A DNA stretch of 64,000 bases from DASSFG01 sp035547915 (GTDB taxonomy: Bacteria > Planctomycetota > Planctomycetia > Pirellulales > JAICIG01), in contig DASZTS010000014.1 of NCBI GenBank assembly GCA_035547915.1, positions 53,134 to 117,133 of the forward strand, read 5' to 3'. The position numbers were made by a program, and so were the translations under genes. Of this stretch, positions 44,591 to 52,476 are shown piece by piece; the first letter of the stretch is position 1; the number at the start of each line of letters is the position of its first letter. A model generated the notes under the pieces. The model was given only the letters and a program-made list of their open reading frames with translations. It ran no database searches and had not been told where the DNA came from.

Positions 44591-46549
44591 CTATTGAGTC
44601 TCCTTCATCGTGATCGAGTGCGCATCCAGGTCAACGATGAGACTGCCCGCACCGCGCCGTTTGATTTCCCTCCAAACAGCAAATCCCTCGATGATCGCCT
44701 GTTCCCACTCGCCTGGTGTACAGCAGGATACCTCCAGATGTGACGTCATGTTTTTAATCATCCGGAGGAGTTCGGCGCTCACGCTCGCCTTTCCCTCAAG
44801 CCAGTTGTAATCCTTGGCGTAGGCGAAAATCATGGCAGAAAGCCCTTCCTCCGTCGCGATGGCCCTGCCTCCATCCTCGACTTGATCCACAATTGGATTG
44901 CTCTTCCGTTTCTTCTTCAACATCCTCCGGGTCAGTGGAGACCAGCCAAGCACGGCGGCAAAGGAAAGATGCAGCACGTCATGGAAACCATAGCCATCTT
45001 TCTCGTAGGCGTTATCCGTGAGCGGGTCGCCAAATGGCTCGCCCTTGTAGAAGACCCGGACAACTTCCTTCTCGTCCTTGTCGTGGGTGGTTGCGAAGTC
45101 GATCACAAACCGACGCGGGAATCGTTCCCCCTCTGGGAAGCCTGCATCCAGCGGCTTGCGTTTCGGCAAAGCCCCCCAGCGCTGTTCGCACTTTGCGAGG
45201 TTCCGTTCGGCGACCTCTGCCAGATCAAGGCCGAACTTCGTAGCCAGATTTGACAAATACCAGAGCAGGTCGCCGAGTTCCTCCACAAAGCGATCTTGAA
45301 ACAATGTGTGGGATTCGCCATCGCGCAAGAACTTCTTGTACTCGGTGAGCAATTCACCTGCCTCGCCGGCAAGGCCAAGGAGCGGAATCATGACGCCCTT
45401 TTGATCGGAACCTGGATTCCGGTCGGTCTTCGCCGCTCGCTGTTGATATGCACGCAGGTCCATTTTTGTTCCTCCTGAAGTTGTGATCGTTGTAGCGTCA
45501 AGGCAGTGCGCTGCTACTGCCGCATTGAGGCCCCACTTCGGCGGATACCAATACGAGATCGGTTCAGGATTCGGCCTGAATCGTTGCTTGATGCGGGTTC
45601 GCCCGTTCTGGCCACTAAATTCGGGATGCCGGACGCGGGCGTATTTATCCACCTCACAGAAGAGGTTCTGGCAGTCAATAAGCTGGAGCCTTCGCCCCCA
45701 TAAACTTTGGAATTCAAGGCCCAAGCGAGCAAACTCAGCCTCCTGCCGATCCGCCATGAACCGGATGACTTCAGCATCGTTCAATCCTGCTGTGTCATGA
45801 AAGCACTTGCGAATGCCGTCCATAGCACCAGGCCCAGGAACGACAAACTCCATCTCTGAGAAGCTCGTAAGCGGGCTATAGTTCACATCCGTTGCGTACT
45901 GATATGCCAAGAAATCGCCGATGGTCGCATATCCGCGCAACAGGTCGAATGCGCGCTGCATATTTGGCGCGTCCTTCAAGCGGCGAGGCAAGCCATCGCT
46001 CAACATTGTCTCGATTAGGACAAGGTGATTGCGATGCTTCTTCACGTGACCGAAGGATTGTCCCGACGGCATGATGTAGGCAGCGGAGTATACTTTCGCA
46101 CCGCGAGACATGGCGCGCGTGAGAATCTGGTCGTAGCGCTTGAATGAGTAGTCCTCGTAAGTGACCTGCCCAAGGGATTGCTCCAAAAGCTCCCACGTCT
46201 CAATCCGATTGAACACCTTGAAAAGGATAAGACGGAAGAACACTTCCTGTGGGTCGCTCGGCAAGTCGTCACGATAGATGACTCGCCGGATAAGGTATTG
46301 GCTAACGCGATCCGAAGCGCGGTAAGCGTTCGTGAATTTGTGGGCAAGCAATACAGCGTCATCTGTCCAGGGTGGCAGTTCTTGCGCTAGGCGTTTGAAG
46401 AATATCCGCTGCCGTTCGGCGGCGAGCCGCCAGTACGTGTCAAAGACAGCCGTCGGCTTCAGCGGTGCAATACACGGCGGTGCATATTCGCCCTGTGGCG
46501 CTTGCTTCTGGGCGAAGAGTCCCGCCCCTGACCTACGTGCTGACTTCAT
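44591..46549 (-). CDS. 5-hmdU-kinase helical domain fused to MazG pyrophosphohydrolase
   Basis: A 652-residue fusion. Residues ~30-320 match the helical domain found in phage 5-hydroxymethyl-dU DNA kinases: FDTYWRLAAERQRIFFKRL, FTNAYRASDRVSQYLIRRVI, FGHVKKHRNHLVLIETML, MEFVVPGPGAMDGIRKCF, LQLIDCQNLFCEVDKYAR. Residues ~370-480 are a MazG-type NTP pyrophosphohydrolase with GLAGEAGELLTEYKK and VEELGDLLWYLSN. A C-terminal region (DGYGFHDVLHLSFAAVLGWS) is typical of MazG extensions. It overlaps the TS-like gene by four bases. Together they suggest handling of modified deoxyuridine nucleotides or DNA. Domain naming is from memory of the families. Confidence 0.72.
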   Translation of the reverse strand: MKSARRSGAGLFAQKQAPQGEYAPPCIAPLKPTAVFDTYWRLAAERQRIFFKRLAQELPPWTDDAVLLAHKFTNAYRASDRVSQYLIRRVIYRDDLPSDPQEVFFRLILFKVFNRIETWELLEQSLGQVTYEDYSFKRYDQILTRAMSRGAKVYSAAYIMPSGQSFGHVKKHRNHLVLIETMLSDGLPRRLKDAPNMQRAFDLLRGYATIGDFLAYQYATDVNYSPLTSFSEMEFVVPGPGAMDGIRKCFHDTAGLNDAEVIRFMADRQEAEFARLGLEFQSLWGRRLQLIDCQNLFCEVDKYARVRHPEFSGQNGRTRIKQRFRPNPEPISYWYPPKWGLNAAVAAHCLDATTITTSGGTKMDLRAYQQRAAKTDRNPGSDQKGVMIPLLGLAGEAGELLTEYKKFLRDGESHTLFQDRFVEELGDLLWYLSNLATKFGLDLAEVAERNLAKCEQRWGALPKRKPLDAGFPEGERFPRRFVIDFATTHDKDEKEVVRVFYKGEPFGDPLTDNAYEKDGYGFHDVLHLSFAAVLGWSPLTRRMLKKKRKSNPIVDQVEDGGRAIATEEGLSAMIFAYAKDYNWLEGKASVSAELLRMIKNMTSHLEVSCCTPGEWEQAIIEGFAVWREIKRRGAGSLIVDLDAHSITMKETQ

Positions 46550-47412
46550 GGGCAACCCTTCGCGCCGACGAGCGAGTCAACGTTTTCGGTCTCGATGCAC
46601 GCCCGCGACAGTGCCATCAGCCGGTCGAGGAGAACACCACGCTTCGGGCGCATCGCAGAGTCCATTTTCTGAATGCCCGTGTAACAACAGAGCTGACTGA
46701 AACGCAGGCCAGTTTGACTGGCGACGAACTCGCCAAGCCGGCACAATCCCAGCCAGTTTCCATATGCCTTCACGAACAACTGCTGAGTTGCATAGAAGGC
46801 GTTGAGTGCCAACGTCCCGTCGGTGAAATCGGGCACGAAAGTGATGTGCTGGAGGCACGGGAATCCTTGCTGCGCCGCGCCAGTCAGGTCGCGCACTGGG
46901 TCATAGACCGCAGCTTGAAGCATTGCTCGCCTTTTTCCCTTTTGGCAGTGCTCAATGATGAACTCGATTTGATTGCCGTCGCTGCTCCATGCAGTCGCGG
47001 GCAGGTGCTTTACACGCTGCCCTGTTCTTGGATCAGTCCCGAATGCGATCAACCGGGCGAAATACATCCCGTGTCCATTCTTGGATGGCTCCATCGTCAC
47101 GTAGTCGGGGAGGTAAGTGAGATAGTCCTTGTACAGTTTGTAGCGGTCGCCATTGGCACGCCGCCACAATGCCTGCGGGAAGATCGACTTCGCCACCTTC
47201 TCGACAAGCTGATGCCCGGCTTCGTCAAGGCAAGCGTCGAGCGCGGCACGCACGTCCTTATCCTCTGTGACAACGCCATCGGCGAAGCCGGTGACACTGA
47301 CCAGACATGGCGTCAGCTCGTGACCGCGCCGTGAAAGCGCTTCGAGGAAGCACCGTGACCAGGCCATTGAGAGACTCGGATCGCTGCTCGCGTACAGACC
47401 ATTCTTACTCAT
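46546..47412 (-). CDS. Thymidylate synthase-superfamily protein
   Basis: A 288-residue protein with a degenerate but recognisable TS core. GFPCLQHITFVPDF matches the PPCHxxxQF catalytic-Cys region, and LALNAFYATQQLFVKAYGNW followed by LGLCRLGEFVASQTGL matches the substrate-binding helix. The Cys is retained. TS-family enzymes add a methyl or hydroxymethyl group to dUMP or dCMP. It is co-transcribed with the hmdU-kinase-helical/MazG fusion and with an ImmA/IrrE gene, which points to DNA- or nucleotide-modification defence rather than housekeeping. Confidence 0.65.
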   Translation of the reverse strand: MSKNGLYASSDPSLSMAWSRCFLEALSRRGHELTPCLVSVTGFADGVVTEDKDVRAALDACLDEAGHQLVEKVAKSIFPQALWRRANGDRYKLYKDYLTYLPDYVTMEPSKNGHGMYFARLIAFGTDPRTGQRVKHLPATAWSSDGNQIEFIIEHCQKGKRRAMLQAAVYDPVRDLTGAAQQGFPCLQHITFVPDFTDGTLALNAFYATQQLFVKAYGNWLGLCRLGEFVASQTGLRFSQLCCYTGIQKMDSAMRPKRGVLLDRLMALSRACIETENVDSLVGAKGCP

Positions 47413-48286
47413 CGTCGCCTTCCTCTCGTGCCAGGTGCCGATATTGACTCCAACCGGCGTACTGGTACGGCGATATCCGAACCACCACGGCCCATTGACC
47501 AGGGGCCTCGACTCGGCTCAAGCCAGCCCTTTCAGCTCTAAACAGTCGGCCTGCGGACAGATCGCCGATCGGTGTAAGGCAAGTGCGATACTCAGGTTCG
47601 CTGCCCGCAGGCAGCAACAGAAACGTGCCGACTTCGGCGTCAACTTGCGCCAAAGCATAATGTTGGTCGGCGACGATCAATCGTTCCGCCGCATCTGAAC
47701 CGAGTAGCGCACGGCGGATGGCGGGCAGCTTCGCGCGCCGCAGCTTTTCCGCCTGCCTTGTACCGATCTCGCCCAGACCATAAGCCAAGTGGCTCACTAT
47801 GGTCTCATATCCAACGCCGAAGTGGCACGCGACCACGTAAAGCTGCTCTGGCGAGGCCGCATTTAGAGACCACTTTCGGGCCGTAAACGCGCGCCGAACC
47901 CCGAGCTTCGGCATCAGGAGAAAGCCGGCGAACGCATTGACTAAAAACTCATTCGGGTCGGTGCGTGGATTGGCATGGCTGTCCTCTTGAAGCTCGTCGA
48001 TTGTGGAGCCGTGGCCGAACACATGATGCCCAAGTTCATGTGCACAGTTAAAGACCCGACGCGGTAGTGGGCGCAATGCCGAGACTTGGATCAAGGGGCG
48101 ACTTGACCGAAGGTAGCACCCTTCCATGTTGTAATCGACGAACAGCACACGTACCTTCGGTGAAAGCCGGTCGCATAGGTCGAAGACGTTCAAGGGCGTG
48201 CCGAAGTCGATTCCTGCACGCTCGCGGACCTCCAGCGCCATCTGCAATGCGTCCTGGGCCAGTGCGGTTCGGTCCACCACGGTCAC
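47405..48286 (-). CDS. ImmA/IrrE-family metallopeptidase
   Basis: A 293-residue protein with the zinc-peptidase motif HELGHH in FNCAHELGHHVFGHG at about residues 82-87 and the third ligand region NEFLVNAFAGFLLMP. ImmA/IrrE peptidases cleave XRE-type repressors to induce mobile elements or stress genes. The XRE gene directly upstream, with a four-base overlap, is its likely partner and substrate. The C-terminal part (YALAQVDAEVGTFLLLPAG) could be a sensor domain. Confidence 0.88.
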   Translation of the reverse strand: MTVVDRTALAQDALQMALEVRERAGIDFGTPLNVFDLCDRLSPKVRVLFVDYNMEGCYLRSSRPLIQVSALRPLPRRVFNCAHELGHHVFGHGSTIDELQEDSHANPRTDPNEFLVNAFAGFLLMPKLGVRRAFTARKWSLNAASPEQLYVVACHFGVGYETIVSHLAYGLGEIGTRQAEKLRRAKLPAIRRALLGSDAAERLIVADQHYALAQVDAEVGTFLLLPAGSEPEYRTCLTPIGDLSAGRLFRAERAGLSRVEAPGQWAVVVRISPYQYAGWSQYRHLAREEGDDE

Positions 48287-48633
48287 TCTCCTTCACGTGG
48301 GCCGCGGAGCGCCGCCAACGCGCGCATTAGTTTGTCCAAGTCATCTGGTTTTAGTTTTTGCAATTCGCGAAACGCAAGTTGCAGTCGCTCGTCTTGGGGC
48401 TGGAGCTGATCCCCTCCCTCGCCCGATAGCCAAGCGACACTGACATCGTATATTTCCGCGAAGCGGGTCAGCTCCGTTACGGTCACGTTCCGGTTACCCG
48501 CCTCAATCTCCGAAATCGTCGGGCGGTGCAGGTCCATCATTTTTGCCACCTGCCCCTGTGACAGGCCCGCCAGCTTGCGCGCTTCCCGGAGCCTTCGGGC
48601 GATGAGCTGCTTCTTGTCCAATGTGTCGCTCAT
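48283..48633 (-). CDS. XRE-family repressor
   Basis: A 116-residue regulator: helix-turn-helix ARKLAGLSQGQVAKMMDLHR, PTISEIEAGNRNVTVTELTR, then IYDVSVAWLSGEG. It is coupled at both ends by four-base overlaps. The likely target is the palindrome set at 48955-48978 upstream of the small first gene of the operon. Confidence 0.88.
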   Translation of the reverse strand: MSDTLDKKQLIARRLREARKLAGLSQGQVAKMMDLHRPTISEIEAGNRNVTVTELTRFAEIYDVSVAWLSGEGGDQLQPQDERLQLAFRELQKLKPDDLDKLMRALAALRGPREGE

Positions 48634-48935
48634 GTCTTGGCCTCCTGTCCAGCGTAGGCTTCAATGAAGCGGTGCGCGATCTCCTCGATGGACAGCTTGC
48701 GCTTGCCGTCTTGAGATACGTAAATGTTCTTCACCCGCGTTCCCTCTGGCAGTGGGTTGCCCAAATCCCGGGCAAGCCTGCGGACGATTTCGGGAATGAA
48801 GTCACTCTCAAAGCCCTTTAGACCATCCAACGGGCAAATTGACGGACGAATTTTGTCTTCGTCGTCGTAGCCTCCGCCGCGCTGGTAATCGCGATGGATT
48901 TCGACGAGCTTGGCGACCACATCGTCTTTTTTCAT
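48630..48935 (-). CDS. Small conserved protein, first gene of the XRE/ImmA operon
   Basis: A 101-residue protein: MKKDDVVAKLVEIHRDYQRG, CPLDGLKGFESDFIPEIVRR, then LPEGTRVKNIYVSQ. AAAGGAG lies 11 bases before the ATG at 48935, which is preferred over an upstream opening. I do not know its function; similar small proteins accompany XRE regulators on mobile elements. Confidence 0.65.
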   Translation of the reverse strand: MKKDDVVAKLVEIHRDYQRGGGYDDEDKIRPSICPLDGLKGFESDFIPEIVRRLARDLGNPLPEGTRVKNIYVSQDGKRKLSIEEIAHRFIEAYAGQEAKT

Positions 48936-48954
48936 CGGTAAATCTCCTTTATGT

Positions 48955-48978
48955 AAGATAATCTTACCAACCGGTAAG
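48955..48978. promoter_or_regulatory. Probable operator of the XRE repressor
   Basis: Two adjoining palindromes, AAGATAATCTT and CTTACCAACCGGTAAG, lie just upstream of the ribosome site of the operon's first gene. Position and symmetry suit an XRE repressor site. The remaining bases to 49233 hold nothing recognised. Confidence 0.6.
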
Positions 48979-49233
48979 GAGGCTGTCAAGGAGAATTTCG
49001 TCATGCACCTTCTGCCTGACGCACGTGACCGCTTCCGCCGCCTTGCGGCACACCTTGCGATGCGAACTACTTTGCGGCCCCTGCCATTTCATGTCTGAAC
49101 GCCGCCCCAGCCAGACGTCAAGCGGGACTAAGCCCATCGAAAAAGACGTGACAATCGGGCGTGGAGTGGTTTGCTCTCAGGCAAATCGCCCAGAACCAGG
49201 GTCAAGACTGGCTGAAGACAGTGCAAGCAATCA

Positions 49234-50436
49234 TTACGCCTTCGCCGCAGCTTCAAGCTGCTTCTCGTTGGCGACGACATCGACATGCCACACTCCCGCC
49301 TCCGCAAGGAACTTAGCCGCACGCTTCGCGAGGTTCAGCAGTCGTGTGTCGTGTGTGAGAAAGATGTTCATCGTGCTCAACATTGCGGCATGCTCGCAGT
49401 CGAACGACAGCCCACCCGTCGGAATCTCCCCCTTGGCCAGGCACATTTCCAACTCTCCCAACACTACCTCGTCAGGCACGCGGGCGTATAAAAGGCACGT
49501 GCGCGACAGATTGCGGAATAGTATTTGGAGCGCCTTGGCCAGGAGCTGAGCGTCGGACGCGCACTGCGCCGGGGCCGCCTCCGCGAGAAACTTCGGCGGC
49601 GCCATCGCCTTGTTTCCGTGGATGACACCCCAGTAATCCCGGATCGCAGCCGTGTCAAACGTCATGAGCAGGAACGAATTGCGGTGGAACACGCTGGCCA
49701 TACACTGCCCTAATTCCGCCGCGCTATACGCCTCCGCAACCTGCTTTTTGTTCTTTTGAAGGCGTCCACGCGTGGCGTCGTCCATCGGCGTTGCCTGCGC
49801 CACATTCTGGTCGATCTCGTCGCGCAGGTCCTGGAGTGGCCGTGCATCGAATTCGGCCCAAATGTCGTCGGTCGTTACCAGAAATTCTTTGGCGCATTTG
49901 ACCATCTCGTCCACGAACGCCGCCGGGGCACGGGCGAATCGCGAGTGAAGCAATCGGCTGGTGATCTTCGACCGTAAAAGATCATCAATCGCCTCTGGGC
50001 GGTTGAGCGTCCGGAGCGCCGCAAGCATGGCGAGCAGGCCCGCATATACCTGTTGGCTGGTAGTCTGCGCGAACTCGAAATAATCCAAGCACCGGATGGC
50101 CGCCGGGGCCGCAGCGTCAATGACCTGGAGCAAATTCCGCACAAGCAGAAACTCGAATCCGGGTGCCATCCGGCGGCAATTGGTCAGTTCGACAAGTGCC
50201 TGGGCGAGGCGCACGCGAAGGTCCAGCTTCGGCGTGTCCCTCAAGCAACTCTGCTCATCGAAATCAGCGCATAGGAAAATCTCCAGCACATTGACCGGGC
50301 TGGTCCACACTTCGACCGCTCCTTCAGCCGCCAGATTGGCGATCATGCCGCCGAGTTTCGTCTCACTCCACGGTGTCGCAGCATCCTCGCACATGGTAGA
50401 AAGGCAACACTGGTCGATGTATAGCTTCTTTGGCAT
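49234..50436 (-). CDS. PIN-like domain protein
   Basis: A 400-residue protein with scattered acidic residues in PIN-like order: Asp in KLYIDQCCLSTM near the N terminus, Glu in WTSPVNVLEIFLCAD, and near the C terminus LSFDCEHAAMLSTMNIFLTH and HDTRLLNLAKRA. PIN domains are metal-dependent RNases. A long helical insert separates the halves, so it is not a standard VapC. It is the last gene before the right-hand tRNA cluster. Function inferred from motif layout only. Confidence 0.5.
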   Translation of the reverse strand: MPKKLYIDQCCLSTMCEDAATPWSETKLGGMIANLAAEGAVEVWTSPVNVLEIFLCADFDEQSCLRDTPKLDLRVRLAQALVELTNCRRMAPGFEFLLVRNLLQVIDAAAPAAIRCLDYFEFAQTTSQQVYAGLLAMLAALRTLNRPEAIDDLLRSKITSRLLHSRFARAPAAFVDEMVKCAKEFLVTTDDIWAEFDARPLQDLRDEIDQNVAQATPMDDATRGRLQKNKKQVAEAYSAAELGQCMASVFHRNSFLLMTFDTAAIRDYWGVIHGNKAMAPPKFLAEAAPAQCASDAQLLAKALQILFRNLSRTCLLYARVPDEVVLGELEMCLAKGEIPTGGLSFDCEHAAMLSTMNIFLTHDTRLLNLAKRAAKFLAEAGVWHVDVVANEKQLEAAAKA

Positions 50437-50690
50437 TCAGATCAGGCTCCGCATTTACGCATCCGCGTGTCGCACCGGCGCGCAGTTCCTCTCCGCCTCC
50501 CCAAGTTACGACGCTGGTACGTGGCCAAGGTTCGCGCCTACCTAGCTAGGGTAAATTCGCTCATTTCTGCAAGCGGTCTCCGAAGCCGGGTATCGCCGCA
50601 AGTGCTTGCCCTGCAAGCGGTAGCTGCGAACAAAGTGATTTGACGCCGGCGATAAAAAGTTCAATAGCCGTCTTGTCGCCCCGACTCGAT

Positions 50691-50765
50691 TGCGGTGGGA
50701 CCCGTGTTGGTACGGGTAGGCGGCTGTTAACCGCCCGGACGCAGGTTCGATTCCTGCCACCGCAG
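50691..50765 (+). tRNA. tRNA-Asn(GTT)
   Basis: Acceptor TGCGGTG with CACCGCA, anticodon loop CTGTTAA on GGCGG/CCGCC, T arm GCAGG-TTCGATT-CCTGC, discriminator G. First tRNA right of the mobile element. Confidence 0.88.
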
Positions 50766-50778
50766 CTTTTTTAAGCCT

Positions 50779-50801
50779 AATCTGGTTTTGTCGGTTGCTC
50801 T
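50779..50801 (+). repeat. Array repeat, 3' half only
   Basis: TCTGGTTTTGTCGGTTGCTC matches the right arm of the array palindromes. Confidence 0.6.
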
Positions 50802-50805
50802 AAAT

Positions 50806-50877
50806 GTGCCCTTGGCCGAGCGGCAAAGGCTCCAGCCTTCCAAGCTGGCGAGGCGAGTTCGACTCTCGCAGGGCACT
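50806..50877 (+). tRNA. tRNA-Gly(TCC)
   Basis: Acceptor GTGCCCT with AGGGCAC, anticodon loop CTTCCAA on CCAGC/GCTGG, T loop TTCGACT. Confidence 0.87.
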
Positions 50878-50891
50878 CTGCATCGGATTGA

Positions 50892-50962
50892 TCGGGGATC
50901 GGCTAACGGTAGGCTGCCTGGCTTTGACCCAGGTGATGGAGGTTCAAGTCCTTCTCCCCGAA
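50892..50962 (+). tRNA. tRNA-Gln(TTG)
   Basis: Acceptor TCGGGGA with TCCCCGA, anticodon loop CTTTGAC on CCTGG/CCAGG, T loop TTCAAGT with one wobble pair in the stem. Confidence 0.83.
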
Positions 50963-50998
50963 CTTTGCTCGCGATGGTGTGTCTCAAGTAATACCCGA

Positions 50999-51072
50999 TC
51001 CGGGGCAGTCGCTGCTGGTAGCGATGCCTGGCTCTGAACCAGGAGGCGTTGGTTCGATTCCAACCCCCGGAA
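50999..51072 (+). tRNA. tRNA-Gln(CTG)
   Basis: Acceptor TCCGGGG with CCCCGGA, anticodon loop CTCTGAA on CCTGG/CCAGG, T arm GTTGG-TTCGATT-CCAAC. Confidence 0.87.
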
Positions 51073-51123
51073 TTTTTATGGTCGAAAGAGATCTGCAACA
51101 AGTCGTGAACAACAGATAGATGC

Positions 51124-51207
51124 GGAGGTCATCCGGCTGGATGAGGAACTTGTCTCGAAAACAAGTAGCGGCCCTGCCGCTTGTGAGTTCGAGTCTCACG
51201 GCCTCCG
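51124..51207 (+). tRNA. tRNA-Ser(CGA)
   Basis: Acceptor GGAGGTC with GGCCTCC, anticodon loop CTCGAAA on ACTTGT/ACAAGT, long variable arm AGCGGCCCTGCCGCT, T loop TTCGAGT. A normal class II tRNA. Confidence 0.9.
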
Positions 51208-51216
51208 CCTTGAGTA

Positions 51217-51315
51217 AGAGCGGCTGATAGAAACCAAAAGCCCGAGCGCCATGGCAAAAATTGGCTGTGAAACGCCAATTTTTCGGCAGCTCGATCCAAT
51301 TTTGTCGGCTGCAAT
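51217..51315 (+). repeat. Array palindromic repeat 1
   Basis: About 100 bp starting AGAGCGGCTGATAG and ending TTTTGTCGGCTGC, with an internal hairpin CAAAAATTGGC/GCCAATTTTT. Member of a family found only between the tRNAs here. Confidence 0.75.
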
Positions 51316-51322
51316 AAAACAC

Positions 51323-51395
51323 GGTCCCGTGGCCTAGCAGCGAAGGCAGCACCCTTACAAGGTGACGATCGACAGTGCGAGTCTGTCCGGGACTA
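51323..51395 (+). tRNA. tRNA-Val(TAC)
   Basis: Acceptor GGTCCCG with CGGGACT, anticodon loop CTTACAA on GCACC/GGTGA, T arm GACAG-TGCGAGT-CTGTC. The T loop has TGC instead of TTC. Confidence 0.8.
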
Positions 51396-51410
51396 CTTCA
51401 AACGCGAATC

Positions 51411-51484
51411 GCCTAGGTACGCCAACAGGCAGAGCGGCTTGGCTTAAACCCAAGTGTTTGCGGGTTCAACTCCCGCCCTGGGCA
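51411..51484 (+). tRNA. tRNA with Leu anticodon TAA, short variable loop
   Basis: Acceptor GCCTAGG with CCTGGGC, anticodon loop CTTAAAC on CTTGG/CCAAG, T arm GCGGG-TTCAACT-CCCGC. The variable region is only about five bases; normal bacterial tRNA-Leu has a long arm. Confidence 0.8.
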
Positions 51485-51500
51485 CTCGTGAAGACAGCTT

Positions 51501-51543
51501 AGAGCAACCGGCAAGATCGGACGCCGGTCTTGTCAGCCGCTCT
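51501..51543 (+). repeat. Array palindromic repeat, short form
   Basis: AGAGCAACCGGCAAGA and TCTTGTCAGCCGCTCT form a 43-base palindrome that is a shortened version of the ~100-bp repeats. Confidence 0.7.
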
Positions 51544-51546
51544 TAC

Positions 51547-51619
51547 GGCTCGGTAGGCAACGGCAGACCACCTTGGCTTAGAACCAGGGATGCTGTGGGT
51601 TCGAGTCCCACCTGAGCCA
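51547..51619 (+). tRNA. tRNA with Leu anticodon TAG, short variable loop
   Basis: Acceptor GGCTCGG with CTGAGCC, anticodon loop CTTAGAA on CTTGG/CCAGG, variable region about six bases, T arm GTGGG-TTCGAGT-CCCAC. Confidence 0.8.
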
Positions 51620-51627
51620 TTCGCATA

Positions 51628-51729
51628 AGAACGGCTGACGAAACCTGGAAGCCGGAGCGCGGCGGGCGAAAAATCGGTCGTGAAACGCCGAGTTTTTGAA
51701 ACATCGAGTCGGTTTCGTCAGTTGCTCGA
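51628..51729 (+). repeat. Array palindromic repeat 2
   Basis: Starts AGAACGGCTGACGAAACC and ends GGTTTCGTCAGTTGCTC, with interior GCGAAAAATCGG and CCGAGTTTTTG. Confidence 0.75.
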
Positions 51730-51737
51730 AGAATTTC

Positions 51738-51812
51738 GTCCTCGTGGAGCAGCCTGGAGTGCTCGCCACCCTGTCAAGGTGGAGGTCGTGGGTTCAAATC
51801 CCATCGGGGACG
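51738..51812 (+). tRNA. tRNA-Asp(GTC)
   Basis: Acceptor GTCCTCG with CGGGGAC, anticodon loop CTGTCAA on CCACC/GGTGG, T loop TTCAAAT, discriminator G. Confidence 0.88.
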
Positions 51813-51825
51813 CCTTTGAAAGCAC

Positions 51826-51903
51826 GGCGCGGTACGCAAACGGGAAAAGCGGCCAAGCTCAAACCTTGGTGATTCTTTGTCGGTTCGACTCCGACCCGCG
51901 CCA
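51826..51903 (+). tRNA. tRNA with Leu anticodon CAA, short variable loop
   Basis: Acceptor GGCGCGG with CCGCGCC, anticodon loop CTCAAAC on CCAAG/CTTGG, variable region about nine bases, T arm GTCGG-TTCGACT-CCGAC. Its D arm is nearly identical to that of the GAG member at 52477. Confidence 0.82.
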
Positions 51904-51921
51904 CTCGAACACGAACAACAT

Positions 51922-52003
51922 GCGTCGGTTGGGCATTGGCAAGCTCCAGTGGCCGTAACCCACCCGCCTTCGGGCTCTGCAGGTTCGACTCCTGCCCGGC
52001 GCA
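51922..52003 (+). tRNA. tRNA-Tyr(GTA)
   Basis: Acceptor GCGTCGG with CCGGCGC, anticodon loop CCGTAAC (C33) on a four-pair GTGG/CCAC stem, long variable arm CGCCTTCGGGC, T arm TGCAGG-TTCGACT-CCTGC. Confidence 0.75.
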
Positions 52004-52006
52004 CTA

Positions 52007-52106
52007 AGAGCGGCTGACAAAATCGGGAAGCCGGAGTGCCGCGGGCGAAAAAATCGGCCGTGAAACGCCGGTTTTTGTGGCTCGATCCGGTTCTGTCGGT
52101 TGCTCT
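52007..52106 (+). repeat. Array palindromic repeat 3
   Basis: Starts AGAGCGGCTGACAAAATC and ends TCTGTCGGTTGCTCT, with inner hairpin AAAAATCGGC/GCCGGTTTTT. Confidence 0.78.
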
Positions 52107-52117
52107 AGATACAACTT

Positions 52118-52188
52118 GGCCCGTTCGTCTATCGGTAGGACACGAGCCCCTCAAGCTCGGAAGGCGGGTTCGATTCCCGTGCGGGTCA
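52118..52188 (+). tRNA. tRNA-Glu(CTC)
   Basis: Acceptor GGCCCGT with GCGGGTC, anticodon loop CCCTCAA on CGAGC/GCTCG. Position 33 is C. T loop TTCGATT. Confidence 0.82.
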
Positions 52189-52192
52189 CTTC

Positions 52193-52276
52193 GGCCAAGT
52201 GGTGCAATTGGAAGACACACGACGCTCAGAACGTCGGCCCCTCGCGGGCGTGGGAGTTCGAGTCTCCCCTTGGTCA
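52193..52276 (+). tRNA. tRNA-Leu(CAG)
   Basis: Acceptor GGCCAAG with CTTGGTC, anticodon loop CTCAGAA on CGACG/CGTCG, long variable arm GCCCCTCGCGGGCG, T loop TTCGAGT. The only Leu tRNA here with a normal class II variable arm. Confidence 0.9.
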
Positions 52277-52283
52277 TTTCGAC

Positions 52284-52350
52284 GCAGGTGGGCCAGTGTC
52301 CAGCGAAGCCTCATAAGCTTCGCGCGCCGGGTGCGACTCCCGGACCTGCA
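52284..52350 (+). tRNA. tRNA with anticodon CAT (Met or Ile), short form
   Basis: Six-pair acceptor GCAGGT/ACCTGC, anticodon loop CTCATAA on GAAGC/GCTTC, T loop TGCGACT (TGC instead of TTC). At 67 nt it is the shortest member, with a reduced D arm. Confidence 0.68.
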
Positions 52351-52367
52351 ACTTTGGAGTTGCTCTT

Positions 52368-52469
52368 AGAGCGGCTGACAAAACCCGGAAGCCGGAGCGC
52401 CCGTGGGCGAAAAATCGGCCGTGAAACGCCGATTTTTGTGGAGCGAAGTCCGGTTTTGTCGGTTGCTCT
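52368..52469 (+). repeat. Array palindromic repeat 4
   Basis: Starts AGAGCGGCTGACAAAACCCG and ends CCGGTTTTGTCGGTTGCTCT, with inner hairpin AAAAATCGGC/GCCGATTTTT. The cleanest copy. Confidence 0.8.
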
Positions 52470-52476
52470 TAGATGC

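Noticed and set aside
46465..47334. A 289-codon plus-strand frame opposite the TS-like gene
   Set aside because: It is an antisense shadow; the minus-strand frame carries the TS motifs and four-base overlaps with its neighbours.
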